From positions 1 to 64,000 of the forward strand of contig NZ_JBGXYA010000002.1 in NCBI RefSeq assembly GCF_041814905.1: 64,000 nt of DNA. Reading direction: 5' to 3'. Positions within the stretch are counted from its first letter, which is position 1, and each line of letters opens with the position of its first letter. This DNA is from Glaesserella sp041814905 (GTDB taxonomy: Bacteria > Pseudomonadota > Gammaproteobacteria > Enterobacterales > Pasteurellaceae). Shown piece after piece: positions 48,125 to 57,647 of the stretch. The notes beneath the pieces were generated by a model. The model was not told where the DNA came from. It saw only the letters and a list, made by a program, of their open reading frames with translations, and did no database searches. The translations under genes were made by a program, and so were the position numbers.

Positions 48125-50131
48125 ATGAAACACAATAGATTAAGTTATGCTGTCGGTGTTTTGTTTGGTGTATTTACATTAACAACATCTGCGGTTGAAC
48201 CAACCATTAAAGAAAGCGAGCTTGTACTTCCGCAGCCGACAGAACAACACAGTTTATCAACCAAACGTGTAACTGCCCGCTTAACACAATCTCATTATCA
48301 TAAATTTCAATTAAATGATGAGTTTTCCCAGAAGATTTTTAACCGTTATGTTGATTGGCTTGATGGCGCACATAATACTTTTTTGCAATCAGATGTTGAT
48401 GAAATGCGAGCAAAATATGCCAATCGACTGGATGACGAGTTATATGAAGGGAAATTAGACATTGCTTTTGAGATGTACGATTTAATGACTAAACGTCGTT
48501 ATGAACGTTATAAATATGTGTTATCTCTCTTAGATAAAGAACCTGATTTAAAAGGTCACGATCAAATTGAAAATGATCGTGAACATGCCCCTTTCCCTAA
48601 AACAACGGCAGAAGCGGATGAACTTTGGCGACAACGTGTTAAGAATGACATCATCAATCTTTATTTAAAAGATAAAAAATGGCCTGAAATTCAAAAAACC
48701 TTGATTAAACGCTATAACTTAGCGATTCGCCGTTTAACTCAAAATAAAGCGGATGATATTTTACAAATTTATCTTAACGCTTTTGCCAGAGAAATTGATC
48801 CACACACCAGTTATTTATCGCCAAGAGCGGCAAAACGTTTCCAAGAAAGCATGAATCTCTCTTTAGAAGGTATTGGTGCAACTCTTGAAATGGAAGATGA
48901 TATTACTCAGGTTAAATCTCTGGTTCCGGGGGCGCCTGCGGCACGTAGTAAAAAAATCAGCGTTAACGACAAAATTGTCGGTGTCGGACAATCTGCGGAT
49001 AAGATTGAAGATGTTATCGGCTGGCGTTTAGATGATGTAGTTGACAAAATTAAAGGTAAAAAAGGATCGAAAGTTTACCTTGAAATTGAGCCGGCAAAAG
49101 GCGGCAAAACGAAAATTGTGACATTAGTGCGTGATCAGATTCGCTTAGAAGACAGCGCGGCAAAATTAACCATCGATAAAGTTGGTGGCAAAAATGTTGC
49201 AGTTATTAAAATTCCAGGGTTCTATATTGGTTTGACCAAAGATGTCCGTAAGTTACTTGATGAGATGAAAGCCAAAAAAGCAGACGGCTTAATTATCGAT
49301 TTACGTGAGAACGGCGGTGGTTCATTAAGCGAAGTAGTGGATTTAACCGGGTTATTTATTAAAGAAGGTCCAGTTGTACAGGTTCGTGATGCCTTTAATC
49401 GAATTAAAGTCCATGAAGATCCGGATATCGGGGTTCAATATACCGGCAATATTATTGTGATGATTAACCGTCATAGTGCTTCTGCTTCAGAAATTTTTGC
49501 TGCAGCGATGCAAGATTATAATCGTGCTATTGTGATTGGCCAGCAATCTTTCGGTAAAGGAACAGTGCAACAAAGCCGTTCTCTGAATTTTATTTATGAT
49601 TTGGATCAAGAACCGTTAGGCTTTATTCAGTATACGATTCAGAAATTCTATCGTATTGATGGCGGTAGTACTCAGCTTAAAGGGGTAGAGGCGGATATCC
49701 GTTTCCCTGAAATTATTGATGCGGCAAAAACGGGTGAAAGCTTTGAAGATAATGCGTTACCATGGGATAAAATCCCGGCGGCTAACTATAAAGAAGTTGG
49801 AAATGCTCGCAATGCAGTTTCAGCGTTGACTGAAAAGCATGAAGAACGTATTGAGAAAGAACCTGAATTTATTACCTTAAAAGAAGATATTGCGATTCGT
49901 AAAGAACGTGATGAACGTAAGTTTACCTCTTTAAATTTAGAAGAGCGTCTAAAAGAGTACGACGCGGATGAGGCGAAACGTTTGAAAGATCTTAATGCTC
50001 GCTTTAAACGAGAAGGTAAAAAGGCATTAAAAAATATTGATCAATTACCAAAAGATTATGAAGGTCCGGACTTCTTCTTAACGGAAGCTGAGAACATTAT
50101 GGTTGATTGGTTACAAATTGATAAAAAATAA
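48125..50131 (+). CDS. prc: Tail-specific protease Prc
   Basis: Periplasmic C-terminal processing protease that trims envelope proteins including peptidoglycan hydrolases. 668 aa (E. coli 682). Signal peptide to about residue 24 (TTSA); PDZ domain near 235-320 (LEGIGATLEMEDDITQVKSL); catalytic serine in NRHSASASEIFAAAMQD and lysine in GQQSFGKGTVQQ, 25 residues apart as expected for the S41 Ser/Lys dyad. Acidic/basic helical C-terminus. Downstream of proQ in the conserved pair. Followed by a USS-type terminator. Confidence 0.95.
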   Translation: MKHNRLSYAVGVLFGVFTLTTSAVEPTIKESELVLPQPTEQHSLSTKRVTARLTQSHYHKFQLNDEFSQKIFNRYVDWLDGAHNTFLQSDVDEMRAKYANRLDDELYEGKLDIAFEMYDLMTKRRYERYKYVLSLLDKEPDLKGHDQIENDREHAPFPKTTAEADELWRQRVKNDIINLYLKDKKWPEIQKTLIKRYNLAIRRLTQNKADDILQIYLNAFAREIDPHTSYLSPRAAKRFQESMNLSLEGIGATLEMEDDITQVKSLVPGAPAARSKKISVNDKIVGVGQSADKIEDVIGWRLDDVVDKIKGKKGSKVYLEIEPAKGGKTKIVTLVRDQIRLEDSAAKLTIDKVGGKNVAVIKIPGFYIGLTKDVRKLLDEMKAKKADGLIIDLRENGGGSLSEVVDLTGLFIKEGPVVQVRDAFNRIKVHEDPDIGVQYTGNIIVMINRHSASASEIFAAAMQDYNRAIVIGQQSFGKGTVQQSRSLNFIYDLDQEPLGFIQYTIQKFYRIDGGSTQLKGVEADIRFPEIIDAAKTGESFEDNALPWDKIPAANYKEVGNARNAVSALTEKHEERIEKEPEFITLKEDIAIRKERDERKFTSLNLEERLKEYDADEAKRLKDLNARFKREGKKALKNIDQLPKDYEGPDFFLTEAENIMVDWLQIDKK

Positions 50132-50159
50132 AAAAATCGTTTATAATACGAGCATTTTG

Positions 50160-50186
50160 CAGACCGCTCTACAAGCGGTCTGTTTT
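50160..50186 (+). terminator. Terminator of prc built from outward-facing uptake sequences
   Basis: CAGACCGCT (50160-50168) and AGCGGTCTG (50174-50182) pair perfectly around 5 bases, then TTTT. The right arm is a perfect USS (50171-50179); the left is a truncated inverse. Confidence 0.88.
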
Positions 50187-50218
50187 ATTAAATTTTTTTC
50201 AAATCGGATTCTTATTAC

Positions 50219-51787
50219 ATGAAAGCACTTAAGTTTTTACCTATTATGATGTTGTCAGGTATGGCAATTGCCGAAACAACCGCTGTTGCGGCGTTACCTG
50301 GCTCTACGACTTCACAGACGGCTGTGGCAGATCCTGTTTTGTCACAATTAAGTTTTGAAGCTCAACAGGCGAGAGCAAAAGCATTGGCTAAACAAGCCGA
50401 ATACGCTATCCAATTAGAAGAAGAAAAACGCATTGCAGCGGAAAAACTGGCGGCTGCTCAAAGCCGTATTCAACATGAAGTAGGCAATCATAAATTATTA
50501 GTAAGTGCAGCAACCGCAAAAGCTTATTTAGAGAGTGACTTTGCTCCATTATGGGAAGATAAAAATGCGGAGAAGATCTTTTTAAAAGAATATGCGTTAT
50601 TTGCAGTGAGCGGTATATCTGCCAAATCGGCTGCTGCTTTACAACAAATTTTGAATATGGAAGATGGATTTGCTCGAGATATTTTATTGACTGATAGCTT
50701 CTTGGATTATCTTTATTACAGTAAGAATGTAGATAAATATGCAAATCAGTGGCTATATAATTTAGGCAGTTATTCACCGAAGTCCCCGACAGACGAGCAA
50801 ATTAGCAATTGGGTGAGATCGGTGAAAAGTGATACTAACGCACAATTTGTTTCGAATCTTGTTCCACGCAATCATATTTATCAGGAAACGGTAAATAGAA
50901 TATTTGCTCTTTCTCCTCATGGTTCTGCTGTTGCAGCAACCAGTGGTTCGGAGAAAAAATCGGCAAAAGGGAAAAAACAGAAAAACGAACAAGAGAATTC
51001 AGCGGATGCTTCTTTTACGAAATTAGCATTAAATGCACAACGTTTGCGTTTAATTCCTAGTTTTAGTGATGGGATTTTTGTGAATATTCCAAGTTATCAA
51101 CTTTATTATTTCCGTGATGGCAATCTAGTTTTACAATCAAAAGTTATTGTCGGTCGTGACGACCGACGTACACCGGTGATGTACAGTAAACTAAGTAATG
51201 TGGTAGTGAATCCGCCTTGGAATGTGCCTGCGAGTATTAAAAATAAAGATCTTGTGCCTAAAATGCGTAAAGATCCGAGCTATGTAGAACGCAGAGGTTA
51301 TGAAATTATTGATAGCAGCGGTAAAAAGGTAAATCCTCACTCTATTAATTGGGCGGCATATGATAGTCCGAATAAAAATTTCCCTTATCATATTCGTCAA
51401 AAAGCCGGTGACGATAGTGCATTAGGGCGTTATAAATTTAATATGCCAAGTTCAGATGCAATTTATTTACACGATACACCAAACCGTGCTTTATTTAATA
51501 AAAGTGATCGCGCATTAAGCTCCGGTTGTATTCGTGTTGCAAAATCAGATGAATTAGCAACCTTGTTACTTAAAGAAGCCGGTTGGTCGGAACAGAAAAA
51601 AAATAACGTATTAAATAGTAAGAAAACGACATCGGCACCGATTCGTTCGGATAATCCTGTTTATCTTTACTATGTAACTGCCTGGGTTGAAGGCGGAAAA
51701 GTACATACATTACCGGATATTTATCGTTTTGATAAAAACCTTCCAAAAGTTACGCTGGATTGGAATAAAGTAAAAAGTGTGATCTAG
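50219..51787 (+). CDS. ldtD: L,D-transpeptidase LdtD (YcbB-like)
   Basis: Makes 3-3 (mDAP-mDAP) crosslinks in peptidoglycan, giving beta-lactam-insensitive crosslinking and envelope stress resistance. 522 aa (E. coli 615; the N-terminal part is shorter). Signal peptide about 1-18; scaffold domain to about 280; YkuD catalytic domain from about 290 with IFVNIPSYQLYYFRDGN and active site HDTPNRALFNKSDRALSSGCIRV (Cys near 439). A lysine-rich KKSAKGKKQKNEQE insert lies near 250. Next to mepK, which cuts the same bonds. Confidence 0.92.
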   Translation: MKALKFLPIMMLSGMAIAETTAVAALPGSTTSQTAVADPVLSQLSFEAQQARAKALAKQAEYAIQLEEEKRIAAEKLAAAQSRIQHEVGNHKLLVSAATAKAYLESDFAPLWEDKNAEKIFLKEYALFAVSGISAKSAAALQQILNMEDGFARDILLTDSFLDYLYYSKNVDKYANQWLYNLGSYSPKSPTDEQISNWVRSVKSDTNAQFVSNLVPRNHIYQETVNRIFALSPHGSAVAATSGSEKKSAKGKKQKNEQENSADASFTKLALNAQRLRLIPSFSDGIFVNIPSYQLYYFRDGNLVLQSKVIVGRDDRRTPVMYSKLSNVVVNPPWNVPASIKNKDLVPKMRKDPSYVERRGYEIIDSSGKKVNPHSINWAAYDSPNKNFPYHIRQKAGDDSALGRYKFNMPSSDAIYLHDTPNRALFNKSDRALSSGCIRVAKSDELATLLLKEAGWSEQKKNNVLNSKKTTSAPIRSDNPVYLYYVTAWVEGGKVHTLPDIYRFDKNLPKVTLDWNKVKSVI

Positions 51788-51804
51788 CTCATAAATTAAA
51801 AAAT

Positions 51805-51842
51805 TTCCGAGAAGAAAATGTTGCTTCTCGGAACTTTATTTT
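51805..51842 (+). terminator. Terminator of ldtD
   Basis: TTCCGAGAAG (51805-51814) and CTTCTCGGAA (51824-51833) pair perfectly, followed by CTTTATTTTTTAT. Confidence 0.9.
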
Positions 51843-51943
51843 TTATAAAACTACTAATTCAAGCGAATGATTTATCGTGAGTATATTGTAGGAGACTATT
51901 TACGATAGATCATTATTTAAAATATAAAATAATGAGGAAAATG

Positions 51944-52504
51944 ATGGAACAGCAACCAAATTTACAACGCAGAAGATGGCTCTCTCTCGGGGGAATTATG
52001 TTAGGTGCAGCACTCTTGCCTAATGTTGCAAGTGCAATTGTATCAACGCCAAAACCACTGGTACTACGTATCCGTAGTTTAAATACCGGAGAAAAACTTT
52101 CAGTCCCTTACTTACCGACAGGTTTTGTCCGCTCAAGTTTGACTAAATTAAACTATATCATGCGAGACAGACATACTAATCAAGTCCGAGCGATCGATCC
52201 AAGATTGTTTTTTAAATTAACTCAAATTCAAGCTCGTTTGGGTTCTCGTAATTCCGAAATCTTGATGTTAAGTGGATACCGTTCAGCACAAACTAATGCC
52301 AAAATGCGCCAACGTAGTCGTGGGGTGGCAAGTAACAGTTATCACATTCAAGGCAAAGCGATTGATTTCCGTATTGAAGGCGTACCGCTGGCTCGTATTA
52401 AATCCGTTGCAGAAAGTTTAAGTAATGGTGGTGTGGGTTATTATCCTCGCAGTAACTTTGTGCATGTAGATACCGGTCCGGTGCGTACTTGGCGCGGTTC
52501 CTGA
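51944..52504 (+). CDS. mepK: Murein endopeptidase MepK (YcbK, DUF882)
   Basis: Periplasmic zinc endopeptidase cleaving 3-3 crosslinks made by L,D-transpeptidases. 186 aa. Export signal QRRRWLSLGGIMLGAALLP has the twin-arginine look seen in E. coli YcbK (NRRKLLALGG). Peptidase M15-like motifs SGYRSAQTN, NSYHIQGKAIDFRI (HxxxxAxD zinc residues) and FVHVDTG. Start chosen at ATG 51944, 6 bases after GAGG; ATGs at 51932 and 51941 precede or overlap it. Follows ldtD in the conserved order ldtD-mepK-gloC. Confidence 0.9.
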   Translation: MEQQPNLQRRRWLSLGGIMLGAALLPNVASAIVSTPKPLVLRIRSLNTGEKLSVPYLPTGFVRSSLTKLNYIMRDRHTNQVRAIDPRLFFKLTQIQARLGSRNSEILMLSGYRSAQTNAKMRQRSRGVASNSYHIQGKAIDFRIEGVPLARIKSVAESLSNGGVGYYPRSNFVHVDTGPVRTWRGS

Positions 52505-52516
52505 TAATTGTCATTT

Positions 52517-53152
52517 ATGTTCAATTTACAAATAATTCTTGTAAGTGCATTTCAACAAAATTGCAGTATCATTTGGGATAGTGACAAAAATGCTGCAATT
52601 GTTGATGCCGGTGATGATGCGCAAAAAATCATTCAATTTGTAGAAGAACAACAACTCAATGTTCAAAAACTGTTAATTACTCATGGTCATTTAGATCACA
52701 TTATGGCTGTTGAGGCACTTAAACAGCGCTTTAACGTTGAAGTATTTGGTCCTCAGCAAGATGATCAACCTTTATTCGAAATGTTACCGCAAACTTGCGC
52801 AAGATATGGCCTACCTCCGGTAAAGGCATTTTTACCTGATCACTGGTTGAATGAAGGCGATGAGATTAATGTAGGCGCCTTAACTTTTAACGTTCGCCAT
52901 TTGCCGGGACACGCACCGGGTCATATAGGCTTTTTTGATTTCCAGAACCGGATTGCTTTTACCGGTGATGTTTTGTTTCAAAATAGTATTGGGCGTACCG
53001 ATCTTTATAAAGGTGATTTTGATCAGCTAATCCATTCGATACGTACTAAATTATTTGATTTAGAAGATGATTTTATTATTATTCCCGGTCATGGTTCACA
53101 CACTACTATTGGTCGTGAGAAAAAAAGTAATCCATTTTTAAAAGAAACTTAA
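52517..53152 (+). CDS. gloC: Type II hydroxyacylglutathione hydrolase GloC (YcbL)
   Basis: Metallo-beta-lactamase-fold glyoxalase II hydrolysing S-lactoylglutathione. 211 aa (E. coli 215). Begins LQIILVSAFQQNCSIIWDSD; zinc motif THGHLDHIM near residues 55-63; HLPGHAPGHIGFF; FTGDVLFQNSIGRTDL; IIPGHGSHTTIG. ATG 52517 has a poor ribosome site; a TTG at 52508, 4 bases after the mepK stop, is the alternative. Its genomic place after mepK is conserved from E. coli. Confidence 0.9.
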   Translation: MFNLQIILVSAFQQNCSIIWDSDKNAAIVDAGDDAQKIIQFVEEQQLNVQKLLITHGHLDHIMAVEALKQRFNVEVFGPQQDDQPLFEMLPQTCARYGLPPVKAFLPDHWLNEGDEINVGALTFNVRHLPGHAPGHIGFFDFQNRIAFTGDVLFQNSIGRTDLYKGDFDQLIHSIRTKLFDLEDDFIIIPGHGSHTTIGREKKSNPFLKET

Positions 53153-53156
53153 TATT

Positions 53157-53909
53157 ATGATGAATAAATTCAAATCGTTAACAGTTATCACTTTTACACT
53201 GTTGTTGACTGCTTGCTCCTCCTCTATTGATCCTGAAACCGGGCAACGTAATGATCCGTTAGAAGGATTTAACCGAGCAATGTGGAAAGTAAATTATGAA
53301 TATCTTGATCCTTATATTGCGGAGCCCCTTGCAAAAGGTTGGCGCGATTATGTGCCGAATCCAGTAAAAACAGGTTTAGTCAATGTGGCAAATAATTTGG
53401 ATGAGCCGGCAAGCTTTGTAAACAGATTACTTGAAGGCGAAGGAGAAAAGGCGATGATTCACTTTACCCGCTTTTGGTTTAATTCTATTTTCGGTTTAGG
53501 CGGTTTAATTGATTTTGCAAGCTTAACGGATGATCTTAAACTAGAAAACGGTCGTCGTACTTTTGGTGATACTTTAGGTACTTATAATGTACCTACAGGT
53601 CCTTATGTTATGCTGCCGGGTTATGGTCCGGCAACACCTCGTCAAGACCTAGGTCGGCTCGTTGATGGTACTTATCCGGTGATTTCGCTACTCACGACAC
53701 CTTGGACATTTGCGAAATGGGGTGTTCAAAGTATTGACTCGCGAGCAAGCTTGCTTGACCAAGATTCCATATTAAAACAGTCTCAAGATCCGTACGTGAC
53801 TTTCCGCGAAGCTTATTTCCAAAATCTTGAATTTAAAGTGAAAGATGGAAACACCGGCAATGACGGAAAAGAAATTTTATCGGAAGATGAGTTAAAAAAT
53901 ATTGATTAG
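53157..53909 (+). CDS. mlaA: Outer-membrane phospholipid-trafficking lipoprotein MlaA (VacJ)
   Basis: Outer-membrane part of the Mla system that removes misplaced phospholipids from the outer leaflet. 250 aa. Signal peptide with lipobox LLTAC (Cys near residue 20), then DPLEGFNRAMWKVNYEYLDPYIAEP and the hydrophobic ring helices (HFTRFWFNSIFGLGGLIDFA), FGDTLGTYNVPTGPYVMLP. Start at ATG 53157 or 53160. The mlaFEDCB genes are not in this window. Four bases after gloC, so probably co-transcribed with it. Confidence 0.93.
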   Translation: MMNKFKSLTVITFTLLLTACSSSIDPETGQRNDPLEGFNRAMWKVNYEYLDPYIAEPLAKGWRDYVPNPVKTGLVNVANNLDEPASFVNRLLEGEGEKAMIHFTRFWFNSIFGLGGLIDFASLTDDLKLENGRRTFGDTLGTYNVPTGPYVMLPGYGPATPRQDLGRLVDGTYPVISLLTTPWTFAKWGVQSIDSRASLLDQDSILKQSQDPYVTFREAYFQNLEFKVKDGNTGNDGKEILSEDELKNID

Positions 53910-53922
53910 ATTAATAGTGATG

Positions 53923-53961
53923 AAATAAAAAGTCTCAAATAATTTTTGAGACTTTTTATTT
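53923..53961. terminator. Bidirectional terminator between mlaA and the SDR gene
   Basis: A perfect 17-bp stem, AAATAAAAAGTCTCAAA (53923-53939) with TTTGAGACTTTTTATTT (53945-53961), serves both convergent genes. Confidence 0.92.
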
Positions 53962-53971
53962 TTGGGAGAGG

Positions 53972-54793
53972 TCAGCCGCCGCCTTTACGGCAACAATAAT
54001 CAAAGATAACGGTTGGCAAAATGCGTCGTAGCCACCAAAATAGTTTGGTCGGGGAAGTAACCTGGTAGCGTGCTTTGGGGATTCGGGCATTAAGTGCTTT
54101 GGCGCAGACCGTCGCACAGGCAAAAGCAGGTAAAGTAAACGGGTTTGCATTACCTTTGGTATTTAGGCGTTCAAGCTGTTTGCGGTAAGACGCTTTATGA
54201 AATGAGTTTTCCATATCGATATATTGATAGAGTTTTTTCACCGAATTCGGACGAAAACGGCTTTGAATCGGACCGGGTTCTAATAGGCTGACATAAATAT
54301 TTGAACCGTAAAGCTCGTGGCGTAGTGTATCCGCCATGCCTTCTAATGCAAATTTTGTACTATTATATGCACCACGATAATGCATGGCGGCAAAGCCTAA
54401 AATACTACTATTAATAATAATTCTGCCGTTATTTTGTCGGCGGAAAATCTGTAATGCGGCATTCATCACTTCCCAAGCACCAAATACGTTGGTTTCAAAA
54501 ATTTCACGTAACGCTTCACGGGGAATATCCTCCACTGCACCGGGCTGCCCATAACCGGCATTGCAAAAAACTGCATCTAACCGACCGCTTGTATTGATGT
54601 AATCAAACGCCTCGGCAATTTGTCTTGAGTCAGTGACATCAAGTTGTACTGCCTCAAAACCTTCATTTTTCAGGCGTTCAACATCTTCCGCTTTACGGCA
54701 ACTGGCTATTACCCTCCACCCCTCATTTTTGAGGTGTTGAGCAGTGGCATAGCCAATACCTGATGAGCAGCCTGTGATTAAAATTGTTCGCAT
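53972..54793 (-). CDS. Short-chain dehydrogenase/reductase
   Basis: 273 aa classical SDR. Cofactor loop ITGCSSGIGYATAQHL (residues 5-20), NAG in VFCNAGYGQPG, catalytic serine in INSSILGFA and YxxxK in YRGAYNSTKFALEG. The C-terminal 90 residues, ending PTVIFDYCCRKGGG, are longer than the minimal fold. NAD(P)-dependent oxidation or reduction of an unknown alcohol or ketone. An uptake core at 54584 encodes TSGRLDAVFCN, overlapping the conserved NAG motif. 22 bases separate it from dsbD upstream on the same strand. Confidence 0.85.
   Translation of the reverse strand: MRTILITGCSSGIGYATAQHLKNEGWRVIASCRKAEDVERLKNEGFEAVQLDVTDSRQIAEAFDYINTSGRLDAVFCNAGYGQPGAVEDIPREALREIFETNVFGAWEVMNAALQIFRRQNNGRIIINSSILGFAAMHYRGAYNSTKFALEGMADTLRHELYGSNIYVSLLEPGPIQSRFRPNSVKKLYQYIDMENSFHKASYRKQLERLNTKGNANPFTLPAFACATVCAKALNARIPKARYQVTSPTKLFWWLRRILPTVIFDYCCRKGGG
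54584..54592 (-). repeat. DNA uptake signal sequence inside the SDR gene
   Basis: Perfect core with TTTTGCAATG after 15 bases; read in the third frame relative to other coding copies. Confidence 0.88.
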
Positions 54794-54815
54794 ATGGTTT
54801 CCTATCCGTTATTTC

Positions 54816-56549
54816 TTATAGTTTTTTCAGCCATACGGAGAAATCTTTTTCCTTCATAAAGCCGGTTACTCTGGCGTAACTCAGTTCATTACCTTGTTCA
54901 TCAAAAAAGAGAATAGTCGGTAAACCGAGTATTTGAAAGCGTTTCATCAGTTCATCATTTTCAGCCGAGTTTCTGGTCATATCAATTCGTAGAAGAACCA
55001 TTTTTTCAAATTGTTGCCGTACTTGTGGTGCACGGAAGGTATAATTTTCAAATTCTTTACATGCAGTACACCAATCGGCATAGAGATCGAGCATGACTTT
55101 TTTACCTTTAGCCGCTACTAACTGTTGTTCCAAATCGGAAACAGAATGAATTTGAGTAAACGGAACAGGGTTTTCTTGATTATTTTTAAAAATGGGTAAC
55201 TCGCTCATAATGATCCAGGCACTCACTAAAATTGCACTGAATACGACGACTTTAATAAATCGAACAATAAGGAAAAAGTTAATCAAGAAACTTTTAGTCT
55301 GTGGTATTTGACGAAAGAGCCAAATGAAAAAAAACATAGCTAATAGAGACCACATAGTGCTTTGGTACGCCGGAAAAACACGAGAAAGCAAAAATATCGG
55401 TAGCATTAGCATTACAAAACCAAATAAGGTTTTTACTTTCAGTAACCAACTACCCGATTTAGGCAAAATTTTATTGCCGAACAGTGTGAGCAACATTAAC
55501 GGCACACCCATACCAAGCGCTAATAGATATAAAGCGAATCCACCAACGAAAAAATCACCGCTTTGCACTACATATAGCAAGGCTGCAGATAAGGGAACTG
55601 AAGTACAAGGAGAAGCAATGAGACCTGCAAGAATCCCCATCACGAACACGCCTGAAAAATAACCGCCTTTTTGTTGTTGGCTTAAATTATTGAGTTTTTG
55701 CTGCCAGCTATGCGGTAAACGAATATCGTATAAGCCGAACATCGAAAACGCCAAAACCACAAATAACAGAGAGATAGCGATTAACACCGGGGGGCTTTGT
55801 AATAAAATTTGAAACGGCAAACCGACGGCAGTAACAACCAATCCTAACAATGTATAGGTTAGCGCCATGCCTTGTACGTAACTAAAGCTGAGCAAAAAAG
55901 CGCGTAACGTATTCGGACGGTTTTTCTGTCCAATCACAATCGCAGAAAGTAACGGCAACATTGGCAACACGCAAGGTGTAAACGCTAGAGCTAAACCAAA
56001 CGGGAAGAACCAAAAAACGGAAAAGCTGTCGCTGTATAGCCTGTCGATCAAGATATTCTGTTCTGATTTTAACTGCTCTTCTTCGGTGAGTTTTTTACTA
56101 TTTTTTGCAAAATTTTGCTCGAAACCGACCGCTTGTTGATTAAGTTCAACCACTACAGTTTTAGGCGGATAGCAAAAACCCTTAGTACAACCTTGGTAGC
56201 GCACTTCAACGGAAGCATCTTGTTGAACGGAATTTACCGGAATATCAATATTTAATTGATGTCGAAAAATATCGACTGTACCGAAAAACTCGTCCTGATG
56301 GCTTTCACTTTGTGGAAATAACGGTTCTCCCAACGTTGCATTCTTACTTTGGACAGCAATCTCTTTCTTGTATAAATAATAACCGTCTGCAATCTGCCAA
56401 TGCAGTTGCAGTTTTTCTTCGACAAATTGTGACGAGAATATAAAGGCCTCATTATCGGTAAGATATTTATTTTGTTTAGTTATTAGCCCGGCGGTAAAAA
56501 CGGGGAAGGCAATCAACATCCCAAATAAAAGAATTAAAAAGTGTCTCAT
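54816..56549 (-). CDS. dsbD: Thiol:disulfide interchange protein DsbD
   Basis: Carries reducing power from cytoplasmic thioredoxin to periplasmic DsbC and CcmG. 577 aa. N-terminal signal and periplasmic alpha domain with cysteines in GCTKGFCYPPK; eight-segment membrane domain with cysteines in FTPCVLPM and ASPCTSVPL; C-terminal thioredoxin-like domain with YADWCTACKEFE. All six redox cysteines are present. Start at ATG 56549 (MRHFLILLFG); a TTG 8 codons upstream would overlap yrbG. An uptake core at 56128 encodes QAVGFEQNFAK. Confidence 0.94.
   Translation of the reverse strand: MRHFLILLFGMLIAFPVFTAGLITKQNKYLTDNEAFIFSSQFVEEKLQLHWQIADGYYLYKKEIAVQSKNATLGEPLFPQSESHQDEFFGTVDIFRHQLNIDIPVNSVQQDASVEVRYQGCTKGFCYPPKTVVVELNQQAVGFEQNFAKNSKKLTEEEQLKSEQNILIDRLYSDSFSVFWFFPFGLALAFTPCVLPMLPLLSAIVIGQKNRPNTLRAFLLSFSYVQGMALTYTLLGLVVTAVGLPFQILLQSPPVLIAISLLFVVLAFSMFGLYDIRLPHSWQQKLNNLSQQQKGGYFSGVFVMGILAGLIASPCTSVPLSAALLYVVQSGDFFVGGFALYLLALGMGVPLMLLTLFGNKILPKSGSWLLKVKTLFGFVMLMLPIFLLSRVFPAYQSTMWSLLAMFFFIWLFRQIPQTKSFLINFFLIVRFIKVVVFSAILVSAWIIMSELPIFKNNQENPVPFTQIHSVSDLEQQLVAAKGKKVMLDLYADWCTACKEFENYTFRAPQVRQQFEKMVLLRIDMTRNSAENDELMKRFQILGLPTILFFDEQGNELSYARVTGFMKEKDFSVWLKKL
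56128..56136 (-). repeat. DNA uptake signal sequence inside dsbD
   Basis: Perfect core with TTTTGCAAAA after 15 bases; encodes QAVGFEQNFAK in the linker after the alpha domain. Confidence 0.9.
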
Positions 56550-56569
56550 AAAATTTAATCTTAGAATAA

Positions 56570-57547
56570 TCAAACAGCGGTTTTAAACAGATAAACAGTA
56601 TAAGCGATAAAGCAGAGCAAGAAAATTGTACCTTCCACTCGGTTTACTCGCCCTAATCTGCCGGGTCTGCGTTTAAAGCTATAAGCAAAGAAAAAGAGTA
56701 ATACGGTAATTGCGGTCATCACCAACATATCGCGTGAGAACACTTCAGGCGCAACTTGCATTGGTTCGATAGCTCCTGCGACACCAACTACGGCGAGAGC
56801 GTTGAATAAGTTAGAACCGACAATATTACCTAATGCCAAATCCGATTCGCCTTTTTTAGCCGCAATAATCGATGACGCAAATTCTGGTAACGAGGTACCG
56901 ACAGCGACAATCGTTAAACCAATAACTAAATCGCTGACTCCGAAATAATGGGCAACTTCAATCGCCCCCCAAACTAAAAGTTGGGAACTGACGACAAGCA
57001 AAACTAAGCCGACAACAATCCAAAATAAGGCTTTGGTCAGTGGCATTTTGAAATTGTCCTCATCAAGGGATTCACTTTGAGCAATACGGTCGTTTCGGCT
57101 TTTGACCCCTAATGCAATCGTCCAAAGCAGGTAAACGGAAAAAATCGCTAAAAGAATTACCGCTTCCAGTCGGGTTACGGTCGCATCATAAAGTAAATAA
57201 GCTGAAAATAAGGTAACGAGAAGTAAAATCGGTAATTCTTTATAAATAACCGCAGAATGAACCGTAATCGGACGTAATATTGCTGTCACCCCTAAAATCA
57301 GAGCAATATTGGTGATGTTTGAGCCGTAAGCATTACCGAGAGCAATACCCGATGCACCTTGCATTGCTGAGGATGCGGATACAATCATTTCAGGTGCGGA
57401 GGTCCCAAAACCGATAATCACGATGCCGATTAATAACGACGGCATACCAAAATGGCGGGCGGTTGAGGCGGAACCATCGACAAAACGATCGGCACTCCAA
57501 ACTAAGATGATCAAACCGCCGATAATAGCGAGAGCAGGAAGTAACAT
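56570..57547 (-). CDS. yrbG: Calcium/sodium antiporter YrbG
   Basis: CaCA-superfamily exchanger, 325 aa (E. coli 325), about ten membrane segments in two inverted repeats. The two ion-binding alpha repeats read GFGTSAPEMIVSASSA (about residues 46-61) and AVGTSLPEFASSIIAA (about 216-231), each with the conserved acidic residue and GTS. Physiological ion not proven even in E. coli. Precedes dsbD on the same strand with a short gap; no clear functional link. Confidence 0.92.
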   Translation of the reverse strand: MLLPALAIIGGLIILVWSADRFVDGSASTARHFGMPSLLIGIVIIGFGTSAPEMIVSASSAMQGASGIALGNAYGSNITNIALILGVTAILRPITVHSAVIYKELPILLLVTLFSAYLLYDATVTRLEAVILLAIFSVYLLWTIALGVKSRNDRIAQSESLDEDNFKMPLTKALFWIVVGLVLLVVSSQLLVWGAIEVAHYFGVSDLVIGLTIVAVGTSLPEFASSIIAAKKGESDLALGNIVGSNLFNALAVVGVAGAIEPMQVAPEVFSRDMLVMTAITVLLFFFAYSFKRRPGRLGRVNRVEGTIFLLCFIAYTVYLFKTAV

Positions 57548-57647
57548 GATATTTCCTCAATGAATGATGAACAAGGGATAGTATAGGTTAATTTCGGATT
57601 TGCTACTATAAAACTTTGTGTTTTTTGCCTCAAAAGTGACAAATCTC

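Noticed and set aside
51778..51793. CRP-like TGTGA-N6-TCATA at the ldtD stop codon
   Set aside because: It overlaps coding sequence and stop codon and precedes the ldtD terminator by only 11 bases, far from mepK; a chance match is likelier than regulation.
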